This document shows positions 55,292-63,473 of a DNA stretch of 64,000 nucleotides, one piece after another. Each line of letters opens with the position of its first letter. The first letter of the stretch is position 1. The stretch covers positions 62,001-126,000 of the forward strand of contig CAWHMD010000006.1 of the NCBI GenBank assembly GCA_963830385.1. Direction: 5' to 3'. Position numbers and translations under genes: made by a program. The stretch is from Bog-532 sp963830385. Its GTDB lineage: Bacteria; Actinomycetota; Actinomycetes; Streptosporangiales; Streptosporangiaceae. The notes below the pieces were generated by a model. It was not told where the DNA came from, searched no databases, and saw nothing but the letters and a program-made list of their open reading frames with translations.

Positions 55292-55793
55292 AGGTTCAGC
55301 CGGTGAGCAGAGCTGGGCATGCTCTGGCTGGCGGGCACGCCCGGGCTGCCGCCGGTGGTTAGTTGCTGGGCAGGCCAGGGTGATGCTCTACCGCGATGCA
55401 GCCAAGCCCGTGCGGCGGGCGGCCGCGGTCAAGGTCCTACAGCAGATCCTCGACCTGCTCCGCCGACCGCTGTGAGAACTCCGCAAGCTGTCCAGCAGAA
55501 GGGCGATGTCGAACGGATTTGTCAGGGGCGGCGGCCAGTACAAGTCGCGATCGTGGGCGCCGTCACGGGTTGCGGCCTGATCGTCGGGCGCGGCGCGCGG
55601 CAGTCAGCGATAAGCCGACGGCTGTCAGATACGACGTGCCGGATTCTCCGTATTACGGAGACGCGCAACGTCCGACCCGGAGATAACCGCAGGACAGGAG
55701 CCGTCTTTTGTCCGGCTGCGTCGGGCCGCCGAGCATAGTCAGCGCTACGTTTGTCACTGGATCTTGGAATTTTGGCACTGGATCTTGAGCAGG
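55292..55793. other. Mostly gene-free stretch, start of the second direct repeat
   Basis: A short open end (VMLYRDAAKPVRRAAAVKVL and QQILDLLRRPL, stop near 55475) could be the tail of a lost gene, but nothing identifies it. Similarity to the 28.69-kb repeat begins at about 55640. No integrase is found, although one would be expected beside an att site. Confidence 0.35.
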
Positions 55794-55811
55794 CGCGTTC
55801 GAAATAACGCG
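55794..55811. repeat. Inverted repeat beside the right tRNA fragment
   Basis: CGCGTT, CGAAAT, AACGCG. It is identical to 28840-28857, including the loop. A related CGAAATAACGCG half-site occurs near 54050. Confidence 0.5.
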
Positions 55812-55817
55812 CTGACC

Positions 55818-55867
55818 TGGAGCCCCGTTACGGAATCGAACCGTAGACCTTCTCCTTACCATGGACG
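55818..55867 (-). other. tRNA-Thr(GGT) 3' fragment, att-like, right copy
   Basis: Minus strand: anticodon loop ATGGTAA, T arm TACGG-TTCGATT-CCGTA, acceptor end GGGGCTCCA. The 47 bases from the acceptor end are identical to the left copy, which is stronger conservation than in the neighbouring genes. That is expected for a recombination site. The 5' half is absent. Confidence 0.75.
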
Positions 55868-55997
55868 CTCGTTCCGTCTGGAAGGGTCGCGCTGGGTCGC
55901 GTCAGTGCAGTTCAGAGCGATAGCTGTGTCTGGCTGGCTCTGACGCGGTCCGGCTTTAACTGGGGCCGTTGTCACTTGGTTTGTCACTGGCTTTCCG

Positions 55998-56021
55998 GAC
56001 CTCACTACCGAAAGTGAGGTC
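55998..56021 (+). promoter_or_regulatory. Hairpin covering the ribosome binding site, right copy
   Basis: GACCTCAC, eight-base loop, GTGAGGTC. GAGG in the 3' arm lies six bases before the ATG at 56026, the same spacing as in the left copy. Confidence 0.55.
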
Positions 56022-56025
56022 CCGC

Positions 56026-56271
56026 ATGGGTGCTCGAATTGACGACGACTTCATGACCGCGGAGTACGACGGGCGGGTGATCGCGACCGCGCGGTACAGC
56101 GCGCACGCGGCCGCTGACGGCCAGGGCGCGTGGGTCGTGTCGGGTCTCCCCCGCCGTTCGTTCACCCCGAACCAGGCGATCACTGCCATGGTTCTCGCGG
56201 AACGGCTCGCCGCGGGGTACGGCGACGATGACTTGTTTGTCATCGGGTGGCGTGAGGAGCTGGGCCTGTGA
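56026..56271 (+). CDS. Small conserved protein of an integrative-element module, copy 2
   Basis: 81 residues (MGARIDDDFMTAEYDGRVIA, then GLPRRSFTPNQAITAMVLAE and YGDDDLFVIGWREELGL). Aligned with copy 1, the changes are mostly conservative and leave the frame intact, so both copies have been under selection or are young. This copy uses ATG where copy 1 uses GTG. Function unknown. The stop overlaps the DUF2637 start. Confidence 0.72.
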   Translation: MGARIDDDFMTAEYDGRVIATARYSAHAAADGQGAWVVSGLPRRSFTPNQAITAMVLAERLAAGYGDDDLFVIGWREELGL

Positions 56272-56858
56272 TGGACCGGCTCATCCGGGTCACCACGGCG
56301 CTGGCGGTGGTGGCGGTGGCTCTTGTCGCGGCGGTGATCTCGTATCAGCATGCGTTCGAGCTGGTGCGCTCGCACGGGGAGTCGGGGGTGACGGCGCGTT
56401 TGCTGCCGTTCACGGTGGATGGGCTGATCTGGGCGGCGTCCATGGTGGTGCTGGATGCCAGCCGCCGGGGCCAGCCGGTACCACGGCTGGCGGCCTGGAG
56501 CTTGGGCACCGGGATCTGCGCCACGATCGGCGCCAACCTGGCACACGGCGTGGGGCACGGCCCGGTCGGAGCGCTGGTCAGCGCGTGGCCCGCCCTGGCG
56601 CTGGTCGGCTCATTCGAGTTGCTGATGATGCTCATCCGCACCGGACGCAGCGCTTGGTCCGACCACGTTGAGCCCGAACTCCGGTCCCAGGCTGCGCCAC
56701 AGCTGGCAGAAGATGCACCACTGGAACTGCCGGTTGCGCCAGCCCTGGAGCAGACGGTTCGGGCCCGGCACCAAGCGGGCGACAGCCAGCGCGCCATCGC
56801 CCGCGAACTCAACCTCGACCGCCGCAAGGTCAAGCGCATCATCGATCGAGTGGCTTGA
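56268..56858 (+). CDS. DUF2637 membrane protein (Spd-like), copy 2
   Basis: A 196-residue four-helix protein with the same C-terminal helix-turn-helix stretch as copy 1 (RHQAGDSQRAIARELNLDRR, then KVKRII). GTG 56268 is chosen to match copy 1; ATG 56271 is the next codon. Differences from copy 1 cluster in the linker after the fourth helix (residues about 125-150). In family terms it is linked to plasmid spreading or DNA transfer in mycelial actinobacteria. No TraB-type translocase, replication gene or integrase accompanies it in the window. Confidence 0.82.
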   Translation: MMDRLIRVTTALAVVAVALVAAVISYQHAFELVRSHGESGVTARLLPFTVDGLIWAASMVVLDASRRGQPVPRLAAWSLGTGICATIGANLAHGVGHGPVGALVSAWPALALVGSFELLMMLIRTGRSAWSDHVEPELRSQAAPQLAEDAPLELPVAPALEQTVRARHQAGDSQRAIARELNLDRRKVKRIIDRVA

Positions 56859-56940
56859 AACAAAAGACGTAGGCGGCTCCACGAATCTTCAGGCATGTCA
56901 CGCGCTTTGTTACGTCGCCCCGGGTGTGGATCACTATGCA

Positions 56941-57235
56941 GTGAGCCTTTTTCATCCTCCGATTTCGCTGGCCTGGAGGACGTGGATGGCCTTGTCGACG
57001 TATCCGGCACGCCAGGGACAGCAGCGGAGCTTGAGCAGGATGTGCGAAGTCTTGAGCTGGGCGTTCGCATGCTCGCTGGGAGCGCGTAGCTGGGCGTGGC
57101 GCGGTTGGTGGCCTTTTGCGAGGCGGGCTTGCCCTGGCCGCTGTACGGGACCAGGACGTGCTGGCCGGCGTCGATGTAACCCTTGTCCGCCAAGGTGATG
57201 AGCCCGGCGCTAAGGCAGACGCCGTTCCGACGGAA
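56941..57235 (-). mobile_element. IS5-type element, 3' fragment
   Basis: The terminus GAGCCTTTTTCATCCTCCGA is at 56943. The minus strand then reads ITLADKGYIDAGQHVLVPYS and, in a shifted frame, the A-rich final part of the transposase. The first two thirds are missing. The fragment stops about 50 bases before the GrpE-like gene, so the promoter and perhaps the first codons of that operon may have been reshaped by it. Confidence 0.68.
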
Positions 57236-57283
57236 GCGGATCTCCCTGGCCACATGGGCTGGTGCCTGCGCAATTCGTGAGGG

Positions 57284-57961
57284 ATGCTTTGCGTGATATC
57301 TCCGCAGTGTTCAGGTGGGCATGCCTTGACCGAGAGAGATTGTGTTTCAGGACCGTCTGCTGACGATTTGGACCGGCGAGAGACACCCGATAATTGGTCC
57401 GACAATGCCCAAAAACCGGGATGGAGTGATGCCAGCTCGGTGATAACCGAGCTGGCCAGCCGGTTTGAGCACGTGGAACAGGAGCTCAGCGAGTTTCACC
57501 AGCGTTCTGCGCACCGCGAATCGATCATTGACCGGCTGCATGAAGACAACCAGCAGCTCCGCAGTGGGTTCAGCCGGATGGTGCTGGAGCCGGTGATAAC
57601 TGACCTGATCAGGCTGCATGACCAGCTCGACCGTGAGGCCCGCAGGCTCGAAGCCGATCGGCAAGATGGCCAGTTGCTCCGCTCGTTCGCTGATGACGTT
57701 CTGGAAATTCTGGACCGATGTGCCATCGACGTCTTCTACGCCGAACCGGGCGATCCTTTCGAACGCGACCGGCACCGGGTGCTGGCGGTGGTGGCCTGCG
57801 CCGACGAATCTCGCCACAACACCGTGGCCGATGCGGCCACGGCCGGCTTTATCGAGCGCGACACCGGCCGTATCCGCCGGCCGGCTCAGGCACGGTTCCA
57901 TCAGTACTCTCCAGGCCCTGACGAGCCCGGGTCAGGCGCTGACGTCACACCATCACAGTGA
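57284..57961 (+). CDS. GrpE-like nucleotide exchange factor
   Basis: A 225-residue protein. Residues about 55-110 (ASRFEHVEQELSEFHQRSAH and RESIIDRLHEDNQQLRSG) form the long coiled-coil of GrpE. FSRMVLEPVITDLIRLHDQL and FADDVLEILDRCAIDVFYAE fit the four-helix bundle and beta-wing. GrpE releases ADP from Hsp70. It stands seven bases before the Hsp70-like gene, so it is almost surely a dedicated partner. The first 35 residues (MLCVISPQCSGGHALTERDC) do not look like GrpE and may be 5' sequence altered by the nearby IS fragment; the start is uncertain. Confidence 0.78.
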   Translation: MLCVISPQCSGGHALTERDCVSGPSADDLDRRETPDNWSDNAQKPGWSDASSVITELASRFEHVEQELSEFHQRSAHRESIIDRLHEDNQQLRSGFSRMVLEPVITDLIRLHDQLDREARRLEADRQDGQLLRSFADDVLEILDRCAIDVFYAEPGDPFERDRHRVLAVVACADESRHNTVADAATAGFIERDTGRIRRPAQARFHQYSPGPDEPGSGADVTPSQ

Positions 57962-57967
57962 GGTGAT

Positions 57968-59608
57968 ATGGCTACCTACGGAATTGACCTCGGCACCACC
58001 AACTCGTGCATCGCCTATGTGGACGAGACGGGCCGGCCCGTCATCCTGAAAAGCGCGATCGGGGAAGACACGACTCCCTCGGTGGTCTATTTCGAATCAC
58101 CGGGAAACGTGGTGATAGGCCAAGGGGCCAAAGACTCCGCCAAGCTCGCCCCCTCATTGGTCGTTGAGCTGGTCAAACGCAAAATGGGCAAGGACATCAC
58201 CTATTCGTTCCACGGGCGGGACCACTCCCCCGAACTGGTCTCAGCCCTGATCCTTCGGGAACTGACCCGGGCCGCAGGTGAGCAGACCGGTGAAAAGGTG
58301 CACGATGTTGTGATCACCGTGCCGGCCTACTTCGGGCTGCTCGAGCGGGAAGCCACCCGCAAGGCTGGGGAGATAGCCGGGCTCAACGTGCTTGACGTGC
58401 TGGCCGAACCGGTAGCCGCTGCGCTCGCTTACCAGGCACTCGACAAGAAAACCGCGCTGCGGCACATCTTCGTTTACGACCTCGGTGGCGGGACCTTCGA
58501 CACCACGGTCATCCGCATCGACGGCGACGACATTCAGGTCGTGTGCACGGACGGCGACAACGAACTCGGCGGAGCAGACTGGGACAACGCGATCATCGAT
58601 CTCTTGCTGCGCAGCTTCACGGACCAGTACCCGCAACTCGACCCGCGCGACGACGAGCAGTTCATGCAGGATCTGGTGACTGCGGCCGAGCAGCTCAAGA
58701 AGTCGCTCAGTAACACGCAGGCACGCAAATACCACATGCGCTTCGACGGATCGGTCCTGCCGGTCGAGCTGACCAGAGAGCAGTTCGAGGAGCTCACCTC
58801 CGAACTGCTCGAACGCACCATGGAAATCACCAAACGGACCATCGCCACCGCCCGGGAACAGGGCGTTGAGAGGTTCGATGATGTTCTTCTGGTCGGAGGC
58901 ATGACGATCACGCCAGCGATCGCCCAGACGCTGAAGGAACGGTTCGGGCTGGACGCCCGGCTACGGGATCCGCATCTGGCCGTGGCCAAAGGGGCCGCTC
59001 TGTACGCCCTGATGAAAAAGGCTCAGCAGATGGCGGGAGAAGGTGACGATTCGCAAACGACCGACACCGCCGCCCGGGTGGCGGACCAGATCGGAACCGA
59101 CCGCGAAACCGCGGCGATCATGATTGGACGGCACGTGGCCACGGTGGTGCCGCGCGCGTTCGGAATCTTGGTCGTGGACAGCAATGACCCATTGGCCGAA
59201 TCCAACCCGAAACAGGCCCGCCACTACATCGAGCACCTGCTGACGGCGAACACTCCGCTACCGGCCGACACCGGGCCGCATGATTTCCGCACAGCATCCG
59301 AAAACCAGCGCGAAGCCAGGATCCAAGTGTGGGAGCAGGCCGGTGCGGTGGCTTCAGAGGAGCTTGAGCACAACACCCACATCGGTGAGGGCATGCTCAG
59401 CGATCTGCCCGAGCGCCCGGCCAAGACGCGATTCCAGATCGACTTTCACATGAGCGAAATGGGCTTGCTGACGGTGCACGGGCGTGAGCACGGGCGCGAG
59501 CCCGGGTCCCGCAGCGAAGTCCGCTTCGAAATTCAGATCGGCAGCCTGGACGAAGCCGGAACCCAGCAGGCCAAGACCATCGCCGACGGCTACGTGGTGA
59601 GCGGTTAG
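57968..59608 (+). CDS. Hsp70 (DnaK-like) chaperone of a GTPase-associated operon
   Basis: A 546-residue Hsp70 family member. The actin-like ATPase domain is complete: GIDLGTTNSCIAYVD (phosphate 1), VVITVPAYFGLLEREATR, IFVYDLGGGTFDTTVI (phosphate 2), RFDDVLLVGGMTITPAI (adenosine). Between KGAALYALMKKAQQM and VPRAFGILVVDSNDPLAESN is an extra segment of about 45 residues, where DnaK has the short hydrophobic linker. The substrate-binding part is short (about 140 residues) with no long lid or EEVD-type tail. It is coupled to a GrpE-like gene and followed directly by the FN3 gene. This suggests a private chaperone for the GTPase module rather than general DnaK. Confidence 0.86.
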   Translation: MATYGIDLGTTNSCIAYVDETGRPVILKSAIGEDTTPSVVYFESPGNVVIGQGAKDSAKLAPSLVVELVKRKMGKDITYSFHGRDHSPELVSALILRELTRAAGEQTGEKVHDVVITVPAYFGLLEREATRKAGEIAGLNVLDVLAEPVAAALAYQALDKKTALRHIFVYDLGGGTFDTTVIRIDGDDIQVVCTDGDNELGGADWDNAIIDLLLRSFTDQYPQLDPRDDEQFMQDLVTAAEQLKKSLSNTQARKYHMRFDGSVLPVELTREQFEELTSELLERTMEITKRTIATAREQGVERFDDVLLVGGMTITPAIAQTLKERFGLDARLRDPHLAVAKGAALYALMKKAQQMAGEGDDSQTTDTAARVADQIGTDRETAAIMIGRHVATVVPRAFGILVVDSNDPLAESNPKQARHYIEHLLTANTPLPADTGPHDFRTASENQREARIQVWEQAGAVASEELEHNTHIGEGMLSDLPERPAKTRFQIDFHMSEMGLLTVHGREHGREPGSRSEVRFEIQIGSLDEAGTQQAKTIADGYVVSG

Positions 59609-62233
59609 GTGTCCCTGGAACGGTACACCGAGACGGTACTGAAGCCCGCCCGGCGAGCGGGCAACGTGCCACCGGCGGATCTGTACACCCGCTACGGGCT
59701 GCCTCACGATCTCCGCGACCCAGCCACGTTCGCGCGCGAGGTCGCCACGGTCGTGGCCTGCTGGCGGGAGCTGGCGGGAGGTTCGGCATTCGGCCGGCTC
59801 GCCGACAAACTGTTGGCCGAACACGGCGTCCTTGAGCGCTCCGGCCGTCTCACCCTGGAGGCATTCGCTGAGCAGCGAGCAAACGCCCGCCGTGAACAGA
59901 CGCAGCGGCTGACCTCACTGGCCAAGGCGGAGGCCGGCGCGACCACCCATGTCGGGCCGGCCACGGTGGCACGTATAGGTGCCGCGCTGGACGGCACCTT
60001 CACCCAACCGGAGATCGAGGAGGCGCTGAGCCAGGCGGGCGTCACGATCGTCCGCGAGTTCCCCCGCCTACCGAAGGCGCCCCATCCGAAAATTCGCAAT
60101 CTCAGCCAGTACCTCGAGCAGCTTCACCAGAAACTGTCCGCCTCGGTCGTGTTCGGCGGCGCCGTCACCGACGGATTCCAGGTCCTCGGCGGTTTCCGGC
60201 TCGCGGATGGGCGACGGCTGGATGAAGACTCGATCGCGACGGCCACTAACCGGATCAGTACGCTGCCGTTCAACGACCCGGCCAGGCCACCCAGCGAAAA
60301 CGTGCTGGCCGTACTGCGGTCCGCCGCCCGCACCCAGGGCGATCTGGACGACCTGCTGCTGTCGGAAATCGTCGAGCAGCTGCGGCCGCTTGCGGAAAAG
60401 GGCTTCGTCCAGAAGGCTCTCGCCGGGCAGGCGGAGGCGCTCGGCCTGGACGCGGACGAGGCCGGGCTCATAGCCGCCGCCCTGCTGACCACGGACACCA
60501 CCGAATTCCTGCGCCAGCAGGTTGAGGAAAAGCTGGCCGTGCGAAGGCTACGGGAAGCGCAGCGGCTGGCCAACGGACTGCCCGCCGACGACCCGGTCCG
60601 TCAGCGCGTCTCGGAGCTGAATGCGAACGTCACTGCGCTCAGCGACCGCGCCGACCTGGCCTTGGCCCAGGGCCGGGGCGAGGAGGCAGTGGCACTGCTG
60701 ACTCAGGCCATCGCGACAGCGGATGACGATCCTGATCTGTTCCAGCGGCTGGCCGCTATACCGCCGCCACCGCCGGTCAAGGCGGAGGCCCGGCCGGACT
60801 GTGATCACGTGCTCGTCACCTGGACAGCGAGCCAGACCAGCGCCGGCGAGCTGCACTATCTGGTCGTGCGCGGTGACGATCATGCCCCCACCGCACCGGC
60901 TGACGGCACAGCCGTGGCGGCGCCGACCATGAACACCAAGGTCACCGATACCGGGGCACCCCCCGGCGCCGACCTGTTCTACAGCGTGTTCGCGTCACGA
61001 AGCGGCGATGCCTGGTCGGCGGCCACCACCACACCGGCCACGAGATACACCCCGGACGTTGCTGACATCGCGGTTACACCTGGGGACACGTGGGTGACCG
61101 CCTCCTGGCGGCCCCACCCCGGCACCAACCAGGTGGTGGTCGTACGGCGAGCAAAAAGGCCGCCGGAGGCGCGGGATGACGGCACCCCGGTCGAGGCTTC
61201 GATCAGTGGCTTCACCGATAAGAAGCTGCAGACGGGAACCGAGTACTGGTACCGGGTGACGGCCTCGTACCGGACGCCTGACGGCCGGTCCCACTCCGCC
61301 GGGAAAACCATCCGCGCGATACCCGAACCCGAGCCCGGGACCGTGAACGACCTGACGGTGACCGTGCTGGCAGGCGGCACGGCATCGATTCTGGCCAGCT
61401 GGACGAAGCCGTCCTACGGACGCGTGCGGCTGGTGCGGTGCGAAGAGCTCCCCTCCTGGCCTCCCGGCACCCGGCTCAACGTCGCGCAGACGGCGGGACT
61501 GCGCGACATTCCGGGAACGCCGCGGGAAGGCACCGACGGCCAGGCTTTCCTGGAGGTGAGCCTGCCCCCCGGGCGCCACCACCTGCTCGCCCTGGCCACC
61601 GGGCACATCCTCACGGTGGCGGGTAACTCAGTCCCGGTCCGGATCGTCGAATCGGTCACTGGCCTGGTGGCTGAACGCCTGCACGACCAGGTGCAGCTGG
61701 CCTGGGTCTGGCCAGCCGGCGCGACCGACGCGCGGGTGTGCTGGCCCGGCGGCGAACGCCGCTGCTCGCGCCGCACCTACTTTGATGAAGGCGGCGTCAT
61801 CGTCACCACCGGGCCCGCGGAGACGACCATCGAAGTGTGTGCGATCTACCCAGAGCCGGGTCACTCTTCCACTTCGACGCCCGCCTCCGTCGGCGTCCCT
61901 GAGCGTAAAGTGGCCGTCAGCTACCAGATCGGCCGGGAAAGCTGGCGAAACCGGCGGCGCCGTACCATCACGTTCGCCACCGAGCAGGCCGCCGCGCTGC
62001 CCGCGCTGGTCGTGGTGCGGAGCACGGGCCGGTATCCGCCCGACGGCCCGGCCGCGGGTGAGACGGTCGAGCGCCTGAAACCGGGCCTGATCACCCCGGA
62101 TCAGCCTCTGACGATCTCGGTCGACACGGCGAAGGGGCCAGCCTGGCTGGCCTGCTTCGTCGATCCGGGTGCCCCCCAGACTGAAACTGTTCTCCTCTTT
62201 CCTCCCCCAGAGGCGGAAATGAGGCTCCGATGA
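59609..62233 (+). CDS. Fibronectin type III repeat protein of the GTPase-associated operon
   Basis: An 874-residue protein with a GTG start directly after the Hsp70 stop. Residues 1-380 are helical, including a possible winged-helix or saposin-like region (FTQPEIEEALSQAGVTIV) and an EAVALLTQAIATADDDPDLF TPR-like end. From about 390, at least four fibronectin-III-like domains follow, recognised by VLVTWTASQTSAGELHYLVV, WVTASWRPHPGTNQVVVVRR and GTEYWYRVTASYRTPDG. Its likely role is to recognise or scaffold partner proteins. No signal peptide or membrane helix, so it is cytosolic with the chaperone. Its stop overlaps the GTPase start (ATGA). Confidence 0.78.
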   Translation: MSLERYTETVLKPARRAGNVPPADLYTRYGLPHDLRDPATFAREVATVVACWRELAGGSAFGRLADKLLAEHGVLERSGRLTLEAFAEQRANARREQTQRLTSLAKAEAGATTHVGPATVARIGAALDGTFTQPEIEEALSQAGVTIVREFPRLPKAPHPKIRNLSQYLEQLHQKLSASVVFGGAVTDGFQVLGGFRLADGRRLDEDSIATATNRISTLPFNDPARPPSENVLAVLRSAARTQGDLDDLLLSEIVEQLRPLAEKGFVQKALAGQAEALGLDADEAGLIAAALLTTDTTEFLRQQVEEKLAVRRLREAQRLANGLPADDPVRQRVSELNANVTALSDRADLALAQGRGEEAVALLTQAIATADDDPDLFQRLAAIPPPPPVKAEARPDCDHVLVTWTASQTSAGELHYLVVRGDDHAPTAPADGTAVAAPTMNTKVTDTGAPPGADLFYSVFASRSGDAWSAATTTPATRYTPDVADIAVTPGDTWVTASWRPHPGTNQVVVVRRAKRPPEARDDGTPVEASISGFTDKKLQTGTEYWYRVTASYRTPDGRSHSAGKTIRAIPEPEPGTVNDLTVTVLAGGTASILASWTKPSYGRVRLVRCEELPSWPPGTRLNVAQTAGLRDIPGTPREGTDGQAFLEVSLPPGRHHLLALATGHILTVAGNSVPVRIVESVTGLVAERLHDQVQLAWVWPAGATDARVCWPGGERRCSRRTYFDEGGVIVTTGPAETTIEVCAIYPEPGHSSTSTPASVGVPERKVAVSYQIGRESWRNRRRRTITFATEQAAALPALVVVRSTGRYPPDGPAAGETVERLKPGLITPDQPLTISVDTAKGPAWLACFVDPGAPQTETVLLFPPPEAEMRLR

Positions 62234-63462
62234 GATTGCTGCCCGGACCACCGGCCTGGTGCCCGTACTGCTACGAGGAGATTTCGCGGCAGGCGGCGTG
62301 GTTCCGTTGCACCGGCCAGATCAATGCCCAGGGGAAACGCTGCGCACTGCAAGCTGACGAGGTGCTGCGCAGCCACACCGGCTACACCGGGGAACTCCCG
62401 CCGCCCTTCGCCACCAAGGGCCGGCCCAGGTCGGAACGTTGCCCCACCTGCGGAGGCGACACGACCATCTGCATCTGCCCCATCTGCCACAGTCGGCTTC
62501 CTATTCACTTCGGGCGGGTCGGCAGTCACCTCATCGTGCCGGTCGGGGGCAAAGAGGCCGGGAAAACCGTGTTCATGACGGTGCTGATTCACGAGCTGAT
62601 GCATCGCACCGGGCAACGGCTCAACGCCGCCATCGCCGGAGCTGACAACGAAACCCGCCAGCGGTACACCAGTGACTACGAGCGGCCGCTGTACCGCGAA
62701 GGCAGTCTGCTGGGCCCCACCCAGACGGCGGGAGAGCACAAAAAGACGCCACTCGTCTTCCGGTTCACTAATCAGGCCCACCGGGCCCGGGGTCCCGATG
62801 GCAACCCGGGCCGGTCACGTGCCCCGGGCCACGGCCAGGCGCAGCACACGCTCCTGTCCTTTTTCGATGCGGCAGGTGAGGATCTGAAATCTGAGCAGTC
62901 CATGGAACAGGATGCCGCGTACCTGACCGCCGCCGACAGCATCATCCTGCTGCTTGATCCGCTTCAGATGCGCGGCGCGCGGGAACGGGCCCAGCCTGGA
63001 ATTCAGCTCCCGGCCCCCGCAGAGGAACCGGCCGCCGTCCTGGAGAACGTCACCAGCCGCTTCCTGTCAGCCAGAGGAAGCAAACCAGGGCAGCCCATCA
63101 GCAAACCCCTCGCCATCGTCTTCACCAAGATGGATGCGTTCCGGCACGATCTCACGCCGACCAGCCCGCTGCGGCGCCTGCCCGCCCACGAAGCGAACTT
63201 CGATGAGCGCGACAGCCTGTACGTACACGGTGAAATGCGGCGCCTCCTGTTCCAGTGGGACGGGGAACGTATCGACCAGATCGCCCGGGACAACTACTCC
63301 AGCTACCGCTATTTCGGGGTATCGGCGCTCGGCGAAGCACCCACGCCCGGCAGGGACGGCGCAGCACCGAGGCAGGTATCTCCCCGCGGCATTCGCCCCT
63401 ACCGAGTCGCAGACCCCTTCCTGTGGCTCCTCGCACGCTACGGGATCATCCCGGTGAGTTGA
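62230..63462 (+). CDS. Zinc-ribbon P-loop GTPase-like protein
   Basis: A 410-residue protein. The N-terminal 90 residues contain zinc-ribbon pairs (CPYCYEE, CTGQ, CPTCGGD, CICPIC). The P-loop is VPVGGKEAGKTVFMTVLI (GGKEAGKT). The switch/Walker B region is LLSFFDAAGEDLKSEQSMEQ (DxxG type), then SIILLLDP, and the G4 motif is AIVFTKMD. This is the layout of the double-GTPase-2 type in GTPase-associated conflict systems as I remember it. It should bind GTP and switch partners, probably GAP1 and the FN3 protein. The start overlaps the FN3 stop. Confidence 0.82.
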   Translation: MRLLPGPPAWCPYCYEEISRQAAWFRCTGQINAQGKRCALQADEVLRSHTGYTGELPPPFATKGRPRSERCPTCGGDTTICICPICHSRLPIHFGRVGSHLIVPVGGKEAGKTVFMTVLIHELMHRTGQRLNAAIAGADNETRQRYTSDYERPLYREGSLLGPTQTAGEHKKTPLVFRFTNQAHRARGPDGNPGRSRAPGHGQAQHTLLSFFDAAGEDLKSEQSMEQDAAYLTAADSIILLLDPLQMRGARERAQPGIQLPAPAEEPAAVLENVTSRFLSARGSKPGQPISKPLAIVFTKMDAFRHDLTPTSPLRRLPAHEANFDERDSLYVHGEMRRLLFQWDGERIDQIARDNYSSYRYFGVSALGEAPTPGRDGAAPRQVSPRGIRPYRVADPFLWLLARYGIIPVS

Positions 63463-63473
63463 GTGAGGCCGGA

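Larger units (their letters stand above)
55640..56858 (+). repeat. Direct repeat module, right copy
   Basis: Same order and orientation as 28690-29904: GATTCTCCG segment, CGCGTT-n6-AACGCG hairpin, tRNA-Thr 3' fragment, TTGTCACT motifs, ribosome-site hairpin, 81-aa gene, DUF2637 gene. Differences are spread evenly, so this is an old duplication or a second integration rather than an assembly artefact. The two copies enclose 27 kb. Confidence 0.8.
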
